A stretch of 64,000 nucleotides of DNA. Origin: Deltaproteobacteria bacterium (GTDB lineage: Bacteria; Myxococcota_A; UBA9160; UBA6930). The stretch covers positions 62,001 to 126,000 of the forward strand of contig JAPPPQ010000031.1 in the NCBI GenBank assembly GCA_028817435.1, written 5' to 3'. A program made the translations under genes and the position numbers. The notes below the pieces were generated by a model. It was given only the letters and a program-made list of their open reading frames with translations, searched no databases and was not told where the DNA came from. Of this stretch, positions 41,254-50,782 are shown piece by piece; the first letter of the stretch is position 1, and each line of letters starts with the position of its first letter.

Positions 41254-42635
41254 GCCATTACTTCGCAGCCGCCGATGCCGCGCAGCTCGCGCGGGAGTAT
41301 CCGCTGGGGGGAGATTTCACCCGGCGCTTCGCGCAGATTTCCCGCGGCGAATTGCGCGCCGTGCAAGAGCAGCGCTTTGCCGCGCTGCTGCGCCGCGCAT
41401 GGCAGGTGCCCTTTTACGCGCGGCGCTGGGGCGCGGCGGGCTTGCAGCCCGGCGACATTCGCGGCCTGGAAGACATCGCCCGGTTGCCCGCCTACTCGAA
41501 GGCGGACCTGATGGAGAGCATTGCCGCGCATCCGCCGCTGGGAGATTTCCACGGGCTCGACAGCTACGCCCCCGGCGCGCGGCCGCAAACCATCCTGCAC
41601 ACCACCAGCGGCACCACGGGGCGGCCGCAGGTGCTGCTCTTCGGCCCGCGCAGCCGCGAAATTCAGAACCTGCTGCTGGCGCGGCTCTATCTGCTGCAGG
41701 GGTTGCGCAGCGACGATGTGGTGCACTCGGTCTATGGGCACGGCATGGTGAACGGCGGCCACTATATGCGCGAAGCCGTGCTGCATTGGACGCGGGCGCT
41801 GTTTCTCTCCGCGGGCACCGGCATTGAGACGCGCTCTGCAACCCAGGTGGAGCTGATGCGCGACTTCCGCGCCACGGTGCTGATCGGCTTTCCCGATTAT
41901 CTGCGCAAACTGGCCGGGGTGGCGCGCAGCGCGGGCATGGAACCCGGCGCGGACATTCCCGTGCGGCTGATTCTCACGCATCTCGGGCGCGAAGACCGCG
42001 CCGCGCTCTCGCAAGAATGGGGCGGCGCGGCAGTCTTCGATCTTTACGGAGTGGGCGATACCGGCATTGTCGCCGGCGAAGGCCCGGAGCAAAACGGCCT
42101 GTTTGTCATGGAGGACGCGCATTATGTGGAAGTGCTGGACCCCGAAAGCGGCGCGCCGGCCGCAGAGGGCGAGCCGGGCGATCTGGTAATTACCTCGCTC
42201 TTCAAGGACGATGTGTATCCCATCGTGCGCTTCAACACCCACGATGTTTCGGCCTGGCGCGGCGGCGCGGCCGGGCTAGCGCTGCGCCGCATTGCGGGTT
42301 TTCTGGGCCGCAGCGACAATATGGTAAAGCTGCGCGGCATCAATGTGTTTCCGCAGGCCATCGGCCCGCTGCTGGAAGAGCTGCCCGGTTATGCGGGCGA
42401 TTACCTGTGCCGCTGCGCCCGCGACGGCAGCGGCCGCGACAGCATGACCGTGCTGGCCGAATTTGCAGACCGCAGCGACGCGCAGGCCGGCGCGCTGCGC
42501 GAACTGCTGCGCCGCCGGCTCGGCGTGGAGGTGGAAGTGGAACTCGCCCCCAAGGGCGCGCTTGCGCCGCAGACCGGAATCGAAACGCGGCAAAAGCCGA
42601 TCCGCCTGCTGGATTTGCGCGGGGCGCAGCCGTGA
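41250..42635 (+). CDS. PaaK-like (phenylacetate-CoA ligase family) AMP-forming ligase
   Basis: 461 residues. ATP/AMP motif HTTSGTTGRPQ (TTSGTTGRP at 118-126), later DLYGVGDTGIVAGE, and the C-terminal hinge GFLGRSDNMVKLRGINVFPQ with the characteristic GRSD and lysine-containing LRG. PaaK-type enzymes activate aromatic or other carboxylates as CoA thioesters. The ATG overlaps the MmgE stop (ATGA), and its stop overlaps the amidase start. This would feed the acyl-CoA dehydrogenase of the same operon. Confidence 0.9.
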   Translation: MSHYFAAADAAQLAREYPLGGDFTRRFAQISRGELRAVQEQRFAALLRRAWQVPFYARRWGAAGLQPGDIRGLEDIARLPAYSKADLMESIAAHPPLGDFHGLDSYAPGARPQTILHTTSGTTGRPQVLLFGPRSREIQNLLLARLYLLQGLRSDDVVHSVYGHGMVNGGHYMREAVLHWTRALFLSAGTGIETRSATQVELMRDFRATVLIGFPDYLRKLAGVARSAGMEPGADIPVRLILTHLGREDRAALSQEWGGAAVFDLYGVGDTGIVAGEGPEQNGLFVMEDAHYVEVLDPESGAPAAEGEPGDLVITSLFKDDVYPIVRFNTHDVSAWRGGAAGLALRRIAGFLGRSDNMVKLRGINVFPQAIGPLLEELPGYAGDYLCRCARDGSGRDSMTVLAEFADRSDAQAGALRELLRRRLGVEVEVELAPKGALAPQTGIETRQKPIRLLDLRGAQP

Positions 42636-43984
42636 CCGCGCCGGGAGGCGTGGCCGAGCTTTCCACCGCGCTGGCCGCGGGCGAAAGCAGCGCCGCAGCC
42701 GCGCTGCGCAATTGCCTGCAACGCATTGAGCGCTTCGATGCGCAACTCGGCTGCTTCCTGCATCTGTCCGAAAGCGCCGAGGCCGAAGCCAACGCCTCCG
42801 ATGCCCGGCGCGCGCAGGGACGCGCCCTCGGGCCTCTCGACGGCGTGCCCATTGCGCTCAAAGACAACATCCACGCGGCGGGACAGCCCACCACCAACGG
42901 AATCGGCGCGCTGCGCGGGCGCGCTGCGCCGGGCGACGCCGAATGCGTCCGGCAGTTGCGCGCGGCGGGCGCAGTGATTCTCGGCAAACTCAATATGGAA
43001 GAAGGCGCGCTGGGCGCAACCAACGACAACCGAGCCTACGGGCGTTGCCACAATCCCCACCGCCCGGGCTTCACCCCCGGCGGATCCAGCGGCGGCTCCG
43101 GCGCTGCAGTCGCCGCCGGCCTGTGCGCTGCCGCCCTCGGCACCGACACCCTGGGCAGCGTCCGCATTCCCGCCAGCTATTGCGGCGTGGCGGGCTTCAA
43201 GCCGAGCCACGGCTGGATCAGTTGCGAAGGCGTCCTTCCGCTCTGCGCGGAACTGGACCATGTGGGGCCGCTGGTTCCGCGCCTGCGCGATCTCGCCCCG
43301 CTGCTCCCCGCGCTGTGCGGCCCGGCGCGCGGCGGCGAAGTGGCGGCCGCCCTGGCGGCGGGCATCTCTGCGCCCCTTGCAAAGCTGCGGCTCGCGCGGG
43401 TTGCGAGACTCGGCGCTTCGGCCATGGCACCCGAAGTGGCGGATGCCTTCGAGCAAACTCTGCAACGCCTGCGCGGCGCAGGCGCGGTAATCGGCGAAGT
43501 AGAGCTTGCGGTGGAAGAGTGGCCGGCGCTGCGCCGCCGCGGCCTGCTGCTCTGCGAGGCCGAAGCCGCCCGCGCCTTCGCGCCGGAGATCCGGCGCAAC
43601 CCCGAAGGCTTCACGCCGCAACTGCGCGCGCTGCTGGATTACGGCGCGGCGCAATCTGCCGAGCGCATCGCAGCCGCCCGCGCGCGCATCGCCCATTTTC
43701 GCCGCCGCGCCTGCGATGCGCTGGCCGGCCTGGACGCCATGCTGCTGCCCACCGCGCCGCAGACCGCCTTCGCCTTCGACGGCCCCACCCCCGACGACCA
43801 GGCCGACTTCACCGCCTTTGCCAACCTGGCCGGCGGCCCCGCCCTCAGCCTGCCCATGGGCGCGCCCGGCGGGCTGCCCGCGGGCCTGCAGCTCGCCGCC
43901 GCCCCCGGCGCAGACGCCGCCCTGCTGCGCGCCGCCGCGCGCATCGAAGCCCTGCTCCCCGCCCCGCCGCCGCCCGCGCTCTGA
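42632..43984 (+). CDS. Amidase signature family hydrolase
   Basis: 450 residues. The Ser-Ser-Lys triad is visible: K77 in IALKDNIH, the serine-rich loop GGSSGGSGAA at 150-159 and the nucleophile S176 in TDTLGSVRIPAS. It would hydrolyse an amide to the acid. Because it is translationally coupled to a carboxylate-CoA ligase, it may release the acid that the ligase then activates. GTG start at 42632. The final residues are a proline-rich tail. No signal peptide, so cytoplasmic. Confidence 0.92.
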   Translation: MTAPGGVAELSTALAAGESSAAAALRNCLQRIERFDAQLGCFLHLSESAEAEANASDARRAQGRALGPLDGVPIALKDNIHAAGQPTTNGIGALRGRAAPGDAECVRQLRAAGAVILGKLNMEEGALGATNDNRAYGRCHNPHRPGFTPGGSSGGSGAAVAAGLCAAALGTDTLGSVRIPASYCGVAGFKPSHGWISCEGVLPLCAELDHVGPLVPRLRDLAPLLPALCGPARGGEVAAALAAGISAPLAKLRLARVARLGASAMAPEVADAFEQTLQRLRGAGAVIGEVELAVEEWPALRRRGLLLCEAEAARAFAPEIRRNPEGFTPQLRALLDYGAAQSAERIAAARARIAHFRRRACDALAGLDAMLLPTAPQTAFAFDGPTPDDQADFTAFANLAGGPALSLPMGAPGGLPAGLQLAAAPGADAALLRAAARIEALLPAPPPPAL

Positions 43985-44021
43985 GGGGCGGATTCGACGC
44001 GCAGGATTTTCCTATGTATCC

Positions 44022-44052
44022 TGCTCCTTCCATCGGAATACCGGAAGGAGCA
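44022..44052 (+). promoter_or_regulatory. 10-bp hairpin sequestering the oxyR ribosome-binding site
   Basis: TGCTCCTTCC (44022-44031) pairs perfectly with GGAAGGAGCA (44043-44052) around an 11-base loop. The right arm contains AAGGAG, the Shine-Dalgarno of the oxyR-like gene starting at 44058. A TATGTA -10-like hexamer at 44013-44018 would place the 5' end of the message close to the start of this stem. No T-run follows, so it does not look like a terminator. Confidence 0.6.
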
Positions 44053-44057
44053 AAATG

Positions 44058-44978
44058 ATGCAGCGGCCCTCCATTCGCCAATTGGAATACGCCGTGGCGG
44101 TCGCCGAGCAGCGCCACTTTGGCCGGGCGGCGCGGGCCAGCGCCGTCAGCCAGCCCGCGCTCTCGGCGCAGGTGCAGCAGTTCGAGGAATTGATCGGCCT
44201 GCGCCTTTTCGAGCGCGGGCGGCGCGGCGTGCTGGTGACTCCCGCGGGGGCCCGGGTGCTGGAAAAGGCGCGGGAGGCCCTGGGCGTTCTGGACGAACTG
44301 CTGGCGCTGGCCGCGGGCGCAGCCGAGCCGCTCTGCGGCCCGCTGCGCCTGGGGGTGATTCCCACGGTGGCGCCCTATCTGTTGCCGCCGCTGCTCCCCG
44401 CCGTCCGCCGCGCTCACCCGAAGCTGCAGCTTGTGCTGCGCGAAGAGCAGACCGAGCGCCTGGTGGAGCGGCTCGAAGCCGGCGAACTGGACGCCCTGCT
44501 GCTGGCGCTGCCCGTCGGGGGCGCGGGGCTGGAAGAATTGCCGCTCTTCGAGGAGGCATTTGTGTTTCTCGCCCGCCGCGATCACCCGCTGGCGCGGACG
44601 CGGGGCGCGGCGCTGCGCGAAACCGCGCTGCGCGATGCAGAGGTGCTGCTGCTCGAAGACGGCCACTGCTTGCGCGCGCAAGCGCTGGATGTGTGCCGCC
44701 GCGCCGGCGCGCACACGCCGGGCCGCATTCAGGCCACCAGCCTCAACACTTTGGTGCAAATGGTCGCCAACGGACTCGGCGTAACGCTGCTGCCCGAGCG
44801 CTGCGTCCCCGTAGAGGTGCGCCCCGCCCAGGGCCTGGTGGTGCGCCCCTTTCACAAGCCCCGGCCCAGCCGCCGCATCGGCCTGGCCTGGCGCAGGGGC
44901 GCGGCCCGCGCCGCCGAATTCCAAATGCTGGGCGAATCCCTGCTCCGCGCCTCGCGCACGCGCCGCCGGGCGGGCTAG
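44058..44978 (+). CDS. oxyR: OxyR-type LysR regulator
   Basis: 306 residues. LysR helix-turn-helix at the N-terminus (IRQLEYAVAVAEQRHFGRAA, SQPALSAQVQQFEELIG). The effector domain holds LEDGHCLRAQALDVC, with C204 and C213 nine residues apart, exactly the peroxide-sensing disulfide pair of OxyR (C199/C208 in E. coli), followed by ATSLNTLVQMVANGLGVTLL. It senses hydrogen peroxide and activates antioxidant genes. Two adjacent ATGs occur at 44055 and 44058, and the second is better spaced from AAGGAG. That site sits in a strong hairpin. No catalase or peroxidase gene lies next to it. Confidence 0.92.
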   Translation: MQRPSIRQLEYAVAVAEQRHFGRAARASAVSQPALSAQVQQFEELIGLRLFERGRRGVLVTPAGARVLEKAREALGVLDELLALAAGAAEPLCGPLRLGVIPTVAPYLLPPLLPAVRRAHPKLQLVLREEQTERLVERLEAGELDALLLALPVGGAGLEELPLFEEAFVFLARRDHPLARTRGAALRETALRDAEVLLLEDGHCLRAQALDVCRRAGAHTPGRIQATSLNTLVQMVANGLGVTLLPERCVPVEVRPAQGLVVRPFHKPRPSRRIGLAWRRGAARAAEFQMLGESLLRASRTRRRAG

Positions 44979-45643
44979 CCGGGCTCTCTCAGCGGCGCGG
45001 CGCGGGCGAGCAGGGCGTCGAGGGCGGCCAGCGCCTCGCTGTGATCGGCCTGCACCAGCACGCCGTGAATTCCGAGGCGGCGGGCGGCCTCCACATTGGG
45101 CGGAAAATCGTCCAGAAACATGGCGCGCTCGGGGGCCACGCCGCCCAGCCGTTCCAGCGCCAGGCGGTAGATGCGCGGGTCGGGCTTGCGCACGCCTTCG
45201 GCGCTGGAATCGATGATGGCGTCGAAGATCTCGTCGGTTGCGATCATGCGCCGCCAGTGGCCGCTGAATTCCCGCACATTGTTGGTGACCAGGGCGGTGC
45301 GGTAGCCGCGCGCGCGCAGGTCCCGCGCGCGCTGTTCCATGCGCAGGCGGGCGGCGGCGTCATCGCCTCTGCCCATGAACTCGAAGAGGCGGAAGGGATC
45401 GGAGTCCACGCCCTCGGCGCGCCCCAGCGCAATGATGTCCTCGCGCGCCCGCACCAGCGGAATTTCGCCGCGCTCCAGGCGGTGCCAGGGGTGGTCGGTG
45501 TCTTCGTGGTAGGGGCCGAAGATCAGCTCGATGGTGCGCGGCGGCGGCGCATCGGCGCGGTGGCCCGGCCCGGCCAGCGCCTCGAAGGGCGAGACGGTGA
45601 ACACGCCGCCAAAGTCGAAGAGAACCGCCTCGATGTCGCGCAC
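44975..45643 (-). CDS. HAD-superfamily hydrolase
   Basis: 222 residues from a GTG with GAAGCGAGGGG upstream. HAD motif I is AVLFDFGGVFT with the nucleophile aspartate, motif II TALVTNN, motif III with lysine GVRKPDPRIYRLAL, motif IV FLDDFPPNVEAAR. These enzymes are usually phosphatases, and the VFTVSPFEAL cap region resembles phosphoglycolate or epoxide-hydrolase-N-like HADs. It converges with oxyR, overlapping by four bases, and diverges from the LLM gene. Confidence 0.88.
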   Translation of the reverse strand: MRDIEAVLFDFGGVFTVSPFEALAGPGHRADAPPPRTIELIFGPYHEDTDHPWHRLERGEIPLVRAREDIIALGRAEGVDSDPFRLFEFMGRGDDAAARLRMEQRARDLRARGYRTALVTNNVREFSGHWRRMIATDEIFDAIIDSSAEGVRKPDPRIYRLALERLGGVAPERAMFLDDFPPNVEAARRLGIHGVLVQADHSEALAALDALLARAAPLREPG

Positions 45644-45733
45644 CCGCCCCTCGCTTCCGTTGACTCGCGCCCCGGTCCGGGGAAGATTCCACCAAAGCGC
45701 CCGGCGCGCCAGTGCCGGGGCACGGAGGTGAGC

Positions 45734-46627
45734 ATGCAGATTGGCGCAGTGTTTCCCACTTGCGATATCGGCGACGATCCCGCCGTCATCCGGGATTTCG
45801 CGCAGGCCGCCGAGGAACTCGGCTACGACTACCTGCTGATCTACGACCATGTGCTCGGCGCAGAGCACGCCGAGCGCGAGCCGCCGCTCACCGGCCCCTA
45901 CACCGAGCGCGATCCCTTCCACGAGCCCTTTGTGCTGTTCGGCTACCTGGCGGCGCTCACCAGCCACATTGAACTGGCCACCGGCGTGCTCGTGCTGCCC
46001 CAGCGCCAGACCGCGCTGGTGGCGAAGCAGGCCGCCGAACTGGCGCTGCTCTCGGAGGGGCGGCTGCGGCTCGGCGTCGGCAGCGGCTGGAACTGGGTGG
46101 AATATCAGGCGCTGGGCGTGGACTTTGCGCTGCGCGGCAAGCTGCTGGAAGAGCAGGTGGAGCTGATGCGCGCGCTGTGGAGCGGCCAGGTGGTGGATCA
46201 CCGCGGCGCGCACCATCGCGTGGCGCGGGCCAACATTTTGCCCGCGCCGCCCGGCCCCATTCCCGTGTGGTTCGGCGGCTTCACCCCGCCCGCGGTGCGC
46301 CGCGCCGCGCGCATTGGCGATGGCTTCATCTTCGGCGCAAGCGGCGAGCCCATGCAGCGGCAGTGTCAACTGCTGCACGCCGAACTCGAAAAGAACGGCC
46401 GCGCGCCGGAGCAATTCGGCATCGAGAGCATCGTCCATTACAGCGCGGGGCCGGATGGCTGGCACAGCGCCGCCGAGCGCTGGCAATCGCTGGGCGCAAC
46501 GCACTTTGCCATGCGCACCATGGACACCGGCGCGCACCTGGCCGGCGAAGAACCCGCCGGCTTCACCCGGCCCCAGGAACACATTGACGCCCTGGAGCTC
46601 TTCATCGAGGCCGTGCGCGACGACTGA
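45734..46627 (+). CDS. LLM-class flavin/F420-type oxidoreductase
   Basis: 297 residues, luciferase-like monooxygenase fold: MQIGAVFPTCDIGDDPAVIR, then ELGYDYLLIYDHVLG, LATGVLVLPQRQTALVAKQA, and LRLGVGSGWNWVEYQALGVD, all in family order. Such proteins use reduced flavin or coenzyme F420. The LVLPQRQTALVAKQ type is often annotated F420-dependent, but no F420 biosynthesis gene is here. The ATG at 45734 follows CGGAGGTG. A downstream SDR gene lies 67 bases on. Confidence 0.88.
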   Translation: MQIGAVFPTCDIGDDPAVIRDFAQAAEELGYDYLLIYDHVLGAEHAEREPPLTGPYTERDPFHEPFVLFGYLAALTSHIELATGVLVLPQRQTALVAKQAAELALLSEGRLRLGVGSGWNWVEYQALGVDFALRGKLLEEQVELMRALWSGQVVDHRGAHHRVARANILPAPPGPIPVWFGGFTPPAVRRAARIGDGFIFGASGEPMQRQCQLLHAELEKNGRAPEQFGIESIVHYSAGPDGWHSAAERWQSLGATHFAMRTMDTGAHLAGEEPAGFTRPQEHIDALELFIEAVRDD

Positions 46628-46694
46628 TCCGGCCCGCGCTACGCTCCCCCCGCACCCCAAACCTGTTCCCAACATGAACGGAGGTCTCCCCGCC

Positions 46695-47462
46695 ATGCCC
46701 ACCGCCGATTTCTCCCTGGAAGGCAAGGTCGCCATCGTAACCGGCGGCTCCCGCGGCATCGGCCGCTCCATCGCCGTCGGCCTTGCCGAACACGGCGCAG
46801 ATGTGGCGCTGGCGGCGCGCAAGCCCGAGGCGCTGCGCGAGGCGGCAGAGGCGGTGCGCGCAACCGGGCGGCGCGCGCTGGAGGCGCCCACCAATGTCCG
46901 CCGCGCCGAAGAGTTGCGCGATTTGGTGCAGCGCACCAAGAGCGAGCTTGGGCGCGTGGACTTTCTGGTGAACAACGCCGGCACCAATCCCTTCTTCGGC
47001 GCCATTCACGATTTGGAAGAGCGTGCCTTCGATGTGATTATGAACACCAATGTGAAGGCCTGCCATTTGCTCGCCAACTTTGCGCGCGAAGCCATGCTGG
47101 AGCATGGAGAGGGCGGCGCCATTGTGAATGTGAGCTCGGTGGGCGGCTACAGCGCCAGCGATGTGATCGGCGCATACTCGGTTTCCAAAGCCGCGCTGAT
47201 TATGCTGACGCAGGTGCAGGCCAAGACCTGGGGCAAAGACGGCATTCGCGTCAACGCCATCGCCCCCGGCCTGATCAAGACCGAATTCGCCCGCGCCCTG
47301 TGGGACAACCCGGATATCGCCGCGGCCACCGCCCGCGAATCCGCCCTGCACCGCATCGGCGAACCCGACGAAATGGCCGGCGCCGTCATCTACCTGTGCA
47401 GCCCCGCCGCCTCCTTCGTAACCGGCCAGACCCTCGTCCTCGACGGCGGCCGCCTGCTCTGA
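46695..47462 (+). CDS. Short-chain dehydrogenase/reductase
   Basis: 255-residue classical SDR: TGGSRGIG at 16-23, NNAGTNPFFG, VNVSSVGGYSASDVIGAYSV with catalytic Ser, Tyr and the SK pair, and PGLIKTEFARALW, ending with the usual FVTGQTLVLDGG. It resembles acyl/ketoacyl reductases. The ATG at 46695 is spaced ten bases from GGAGG. An in-frame ATG at 46674 is less likely. The last catabolic gene before the defence island, which starts 15 bases after its stop. Confidence 0.92.
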   Translation: MPTADFSLEGKVAIVTGGSRGIGRSIAVGLAEHGADVALAARKPEALREAAEAVRATGRRALEAPTNVRRAEELRDLVQRTKSELGRVDFLVNNAGTNPFFGAIHDLEERAFDVIMNTNVKACHLLANFAREAMLEHGEGGAIVNVSSVGGYSASDVIGAYSVSKAALIMLTQVQAKTWGKDGIRVNAIAPGLIKTEFARALWDNPDIAAATARESALHRIGEPDEMAGAVIYLCSPAASFVTGQTLVLDGGRLL

Positions 47463-47476
47463 GCCGGGGCCAGAGC

Positions 47477-50400
47477 TTGCCCGACTCTCCCGTAATCTGG
47501 GACAACCAGCGCGCCAGCACCGCCGCCGGAAATTTCCTCCGGCGGCAAATGCGCGCCGGGCGCGCCATGTCGGCGGTGTCTGCGTTCTTCACCATCTACG
47601 CGCACGACGAGCTGCGCGCCGAATTCGACCAGATCGAGCGGCTGCGGTTTCTGTTCGGCGAGCCGCGCTTTGCCGCGGGACTCGATCCCGGGGAGCAACC
47701 GGCCCTGGCCTTCACCCTGGCGAATGGCGAGGAGGCAAACCTGCAGCCCTCCGAAACCATGCGGCAAAAGGGCATCGCCAGGCGCTGCGAAGAATGGGTG
47801 AAGCGCGAATCGGTGCAAATCCGCTCCATGAAGGCCAGCAACCTGCTGCACGGCAAGATGTATCACTTCGCCGGCAACAAGGGAGAACAGCAGGCGGCCC
47901 TTGTGGGAAGCTCTAATCTCACTATGCGCGGCATGGGGTTTTCCAAACAGTCCAACATTGAAATCAACCTGGAAATTGGCGACCCCGCCATATGCCGAAA
48001 GCTCGCAGAATGGTTTGACGAGCTGTGGGACGATAACCGCCGCGTTGAGGACGCCAAACAGAAGGTTCTGGATGCCCTCCAAAATCTGCACCAGGACTTC
48101 TCGCCGGAGTTCATTTACTACAAAACCCTCTATCACCTGTTCTGGGAGCAACTGCAAGAGCGCGAAAAGCGGGATGCCGCCACCACCGCGCGCCTCGACA
48201 ATTCTCAAATTTGGAATGCGCTCTACAAATTTCAGCGCCACGGCGTAAACGGCGCAATCGCAAAAATTCTCAAACACAACGGCTGCCTGCTCGCCGACAG
48301 CGTCGGGCTCGGCAAAACCTACACGGCGCTGGCGGTAATTCGCTACTTCGAGCTGCGGAACGAAAGGGTGCTGGTGCTCTGCCCCCGCAAGCTCCGGGAA
48401 AACTGGAATCTCTACCGCGCGGCAGCCGGCAATCAAAACAACCCCTTCCCGAAAGACCGCTTTGGCTATTCGCTGCTCTCGCACACCGACCTGGGGCGCA
48501 CCCGCGGGAACGCGGGAGATGTGAACCTCGCCAATTTCAATTGGGATGCATTCGATCTCGTCGTCATTGACGAATCGCACAACTTCCGCAACGCGCCCAA
48601 AAACCGCACCGGCGAAGACGGCGAGATCATTCGCTACAGCCGCTACAACTGGCTCATCGAAAAGATCATCAAGCAGGGCGCGCGCACCAAGGTGCTCATG
48701 CTCTCGGCCACGCCGGTCAACACCTCCCTGCGCGACCTGCGCAACCAGATTTACCTGATGACCGCGGGCGACAACGCCGCGTTTGGCGAATCCCTCGGCA
48801 TTGACAACCTGCAAGTCATGCTCGGCACGGCCCAGCGCGAATTCAAGGATTGGGAAAAGCAGCGAAAGAGCGCAGGCAGCGGGCAACCCGGCAAGCGCGA
48901 GCTGCTGCAAAGGCTTGGCCCGGATCTCTTCAGTCTGCTCGACGGCGTTTCCATTGCACGCTCCCGAAAGCACATCGCCGAGCACTATCCCGACTCGATG
49001 CCAGAGATCGGCAGCTTCCCCAGGCGCGAGAAGCCGGAAAACCTCCATCCTTCCACCGACCTGCGGGGCCGGATTTCCTACGAAGCCTTGAACGAGCAGA
49101 TCCATCAACTCGCTCTCTCCCTCTACCACCCTTCCATGTATCTGGTGGACAAGCAGCGGCTCGAAGAGGAAAAGCGCCTGGGGGGCGATGTCATCACGCA
49201 GGATACCCGCGAATCCTACCTGATTAACATGATGCTCGTGAATCTGTTGAAGCGGTTGGAAAGCTCCGCAGAGGCATTTCGGCGGACCATGGGCAACATC
49301 ATCCAAAAGGCGGAGTCTCTGGACCAGAAAATCGCCGAATACCTGCGCGGCAGCGGCGGGGAACTGAGCGAATCCGACACCACCCCCGAGATGGACGAAG
49401 ATGACGAGGATTTCATCGTCGGAAAGCAGAAGACTTACCACCTGGGCGAATTGGATGTGAAGACCTGGCGCGAGGACCTGGCCGCCGATCTGCAGAAAAT
49501 GCGGGCGATTCGAGACAGCATCGCGGTGGTGAAGCCGGAAGACGACGCCAAGCTGAAAGAGCTTCGGCAGATTCTGGAGCAGAAGCTGCAGCAGAAGAAC
49601 CGCAAGGCGCTGATTTTCACCGCCTTTAGCGACACGGTGGAATACCTGCATGACCAGCTCTGCGATTGGGCGCGGGAGCGGGACGCGCACATTGCGCTGG
49701 TGAAGGGCAGCGGCAGCAACCAGAGCAGCCTGGGAAGGACGGACTTTCAGGAGATTTTGGCCAGCTTTGCACCGCGCGCCTGGAGGCGCAGCGCCAAGGG
49801 CAAGCAGATTGATATTTTGCTGGCCACCGATTGCATTTCCGAGGGCCAGAACCTGCAGGATTGCGACCTCGTGATCAATTACGACATTCACTGGAATCCC
49901 GTGCGGCTCATGCAGCGCTTCGGGCGCGTGGATCGCCTCGGCAGCGAGAATCCGAGCGTTCGCATGGTGAACTTCTGGCCCACGGAAGATTTGAATCTGT
50001 ATCTGGACCTCGAAAACCGCGTCAAGGCGCGCATGGCGCTGATGGACGCCACCGCCACCGGAGAGGACGATATGCTCTCCGGCGAAAGGGCGCGGGACGA
50101 GGCGCAGGGAGAGCTGAGCTTCCGCAATCGCCAGATCCGGAATCTGCGCGAAGAGATCACCGATCTGGAGCAGCAGGAAGACGGCCTCACGCTGAGCGAA
50201 TTCACGCTGGACGATTTCCTCGCCGAACTGCTGGCCTACCTAGAGAGCAATCGCAAGCAGTTGGAGGCCGCGCCGTCTGGAATTTTCGCCCTTGCCGATT
50301 GCGCCCGGGCCAGCCGCAAGGCCGGGCTGTTCGCCGGCGGAGAGCTTGGCCCCGGCGCAATCTTCTGCCTGCGCCTGCCAAAGCCGGCCGGGGCCAGGCC

Positions 50401-50782
50401 GCGGGGGTGGCGCGCGCCGAACCCCACCCATCCCTACTTTCTGGCCTATGTGCGCCAGGGCGGCGGGGTGCGCTACCACTACGCCCACGCCAAGCAGATT
50501 TTGAGCCTGTTTGGCGACCTGTGCCGCGGCGAAAACCAGCCGCACGCGGCACTTTGCCGCGCATTCGACAAGGAAACCGAATTCGGCGCAAACATGGAGC
50601 GCTACACGCCTCTGCTGCAGAGCGCGCTGGACGATCTGATTGACAACTACAAGCGGGCCGCAAACCGGCGGCTCACCACAGATCCCAACGCGGTGCTGGG
50701 AAGTCCGGACCAGCGCCCGGAGCGCGCCGGGCAGTTTCAACTCGTCACCTGGCTGGTCATTGAGGACGGCGGCAATGCCTGA
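47477..50782 (+). CDS. PLD-nuclease/SNF2-type helicase fusion (defence)
   Basis: 1101 residues from a TTG at 47477. Residues about 20-190 form a phospholipase-D-like nuclease domain with one HKD motif: HGKMYHF starting at H125, then VGSSNLTMRG. The helicase part has Walker A LADSVGLGKTYTAL (GLGKT 277-281), DESH 365-368, SATPVNTS and motif VI QRFGRVDR at 813-820. PLD-helicase proteins occur in NgoAVII/CglI-type restriction systems, where the helicase translocates and the PLD dimer cuts DNA. It overlaps the methylase gene by eight bases. An upstream in-frame start exists inside the SDR gene but is implausible. Confidence 0.92.
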   Translation: MPDSPVIWDNQRASTAAGNFLRRQMRAGRAMSAVSAFFTIYAHDELRAEFDQIERLRFLFGEPRFAAGLDPGEQPALAFTLANGEEANLQPSETMRQKGIARRCEEWVKRESVQIRSMKASNLLHGKMYHFAGNKGEQQAALVGSSNLTMRGMGFSKQSNIEINLEIGDPAICRKLAEWFDELWDDNRRVEDAKQKVLDALQNLHQDFSPEFIYYKTLYHLFWEQLQEREKRDAATTARLDNSQIWNALYKFQRHGVNGAIAKILKHNGCLLADSVGLGKTYTALAVIRYFELRNERVLVLCPRKLRENWNLYRAAAGNQNNPFPKDRFGYSLLSHTDLGRTRGNAGDVNLANFNWDAFDLVVIDESHNFRNAPKNRTGEDGEIIRYSRYNWLIEKIIKQGARTKVLMLSATPVNTSLRDLRNQIYLMTAGDNAAFGESLGIDNLQVMLGTAQREFKDWEKQRKSAGSGQPGKRELLQRLGPDLFSLLDGVSIARSRKHIAEHYPDSMPEIGSFPRREKPENLHPSTDLRGRISYEALNEQIHQLALSLYHPSMYLVDKQRLEEEKRLGGDVITQDTRESYLINMMLVNLLKRLESSAEAFRRTMGNIIQKAESLDQKIAEYLRGSGGELSESDTTPEMDEDDEDFIVGKQKTYHLGELDVKTWREDLAADLQKMRAIRDSIAVVKPEDDAKLKELRQILEQKLQQKNRKALIFTAFSDTVEYLHDQLCDWARERDAHIALVKGSGSNQSSLGRTDFQEILASFAPRAWRRSAKGKQIDILLATDCISEGQNLQDCDLVINYDIHWNPVRLMQRFGRVDRLGSENPSVRMVNFWPTEDLNLYLDLENRVKARMALMDATATGEDDMLSGERARDEAQGELSFRNRQIRNLREEITDLEQQEDGLTLSEFTLDDFLAELLAYLESNRKQLEAAPSGIFALADCARASRKAGLFAGGELGPGAIFCLRLPKPAGARPRGWRAPNPTHPYFLAYVRQGGGVRYHYAHAKQILSLFGDLCRGENQPHAALCRAFDKETEFGANMERYTPLLQSALDDLIDNYKRAANRRLTTDPNAVLGSPDQRPERAGQFQLVTWLVIEDGGNA

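Noticed and set aside
47300-47476. Start of the PLD-helicase inside the SDR gene
   Set aside because: The extra residues are the SDR sequence in another frame, arginine-rich and unrelated to the PLD domain.
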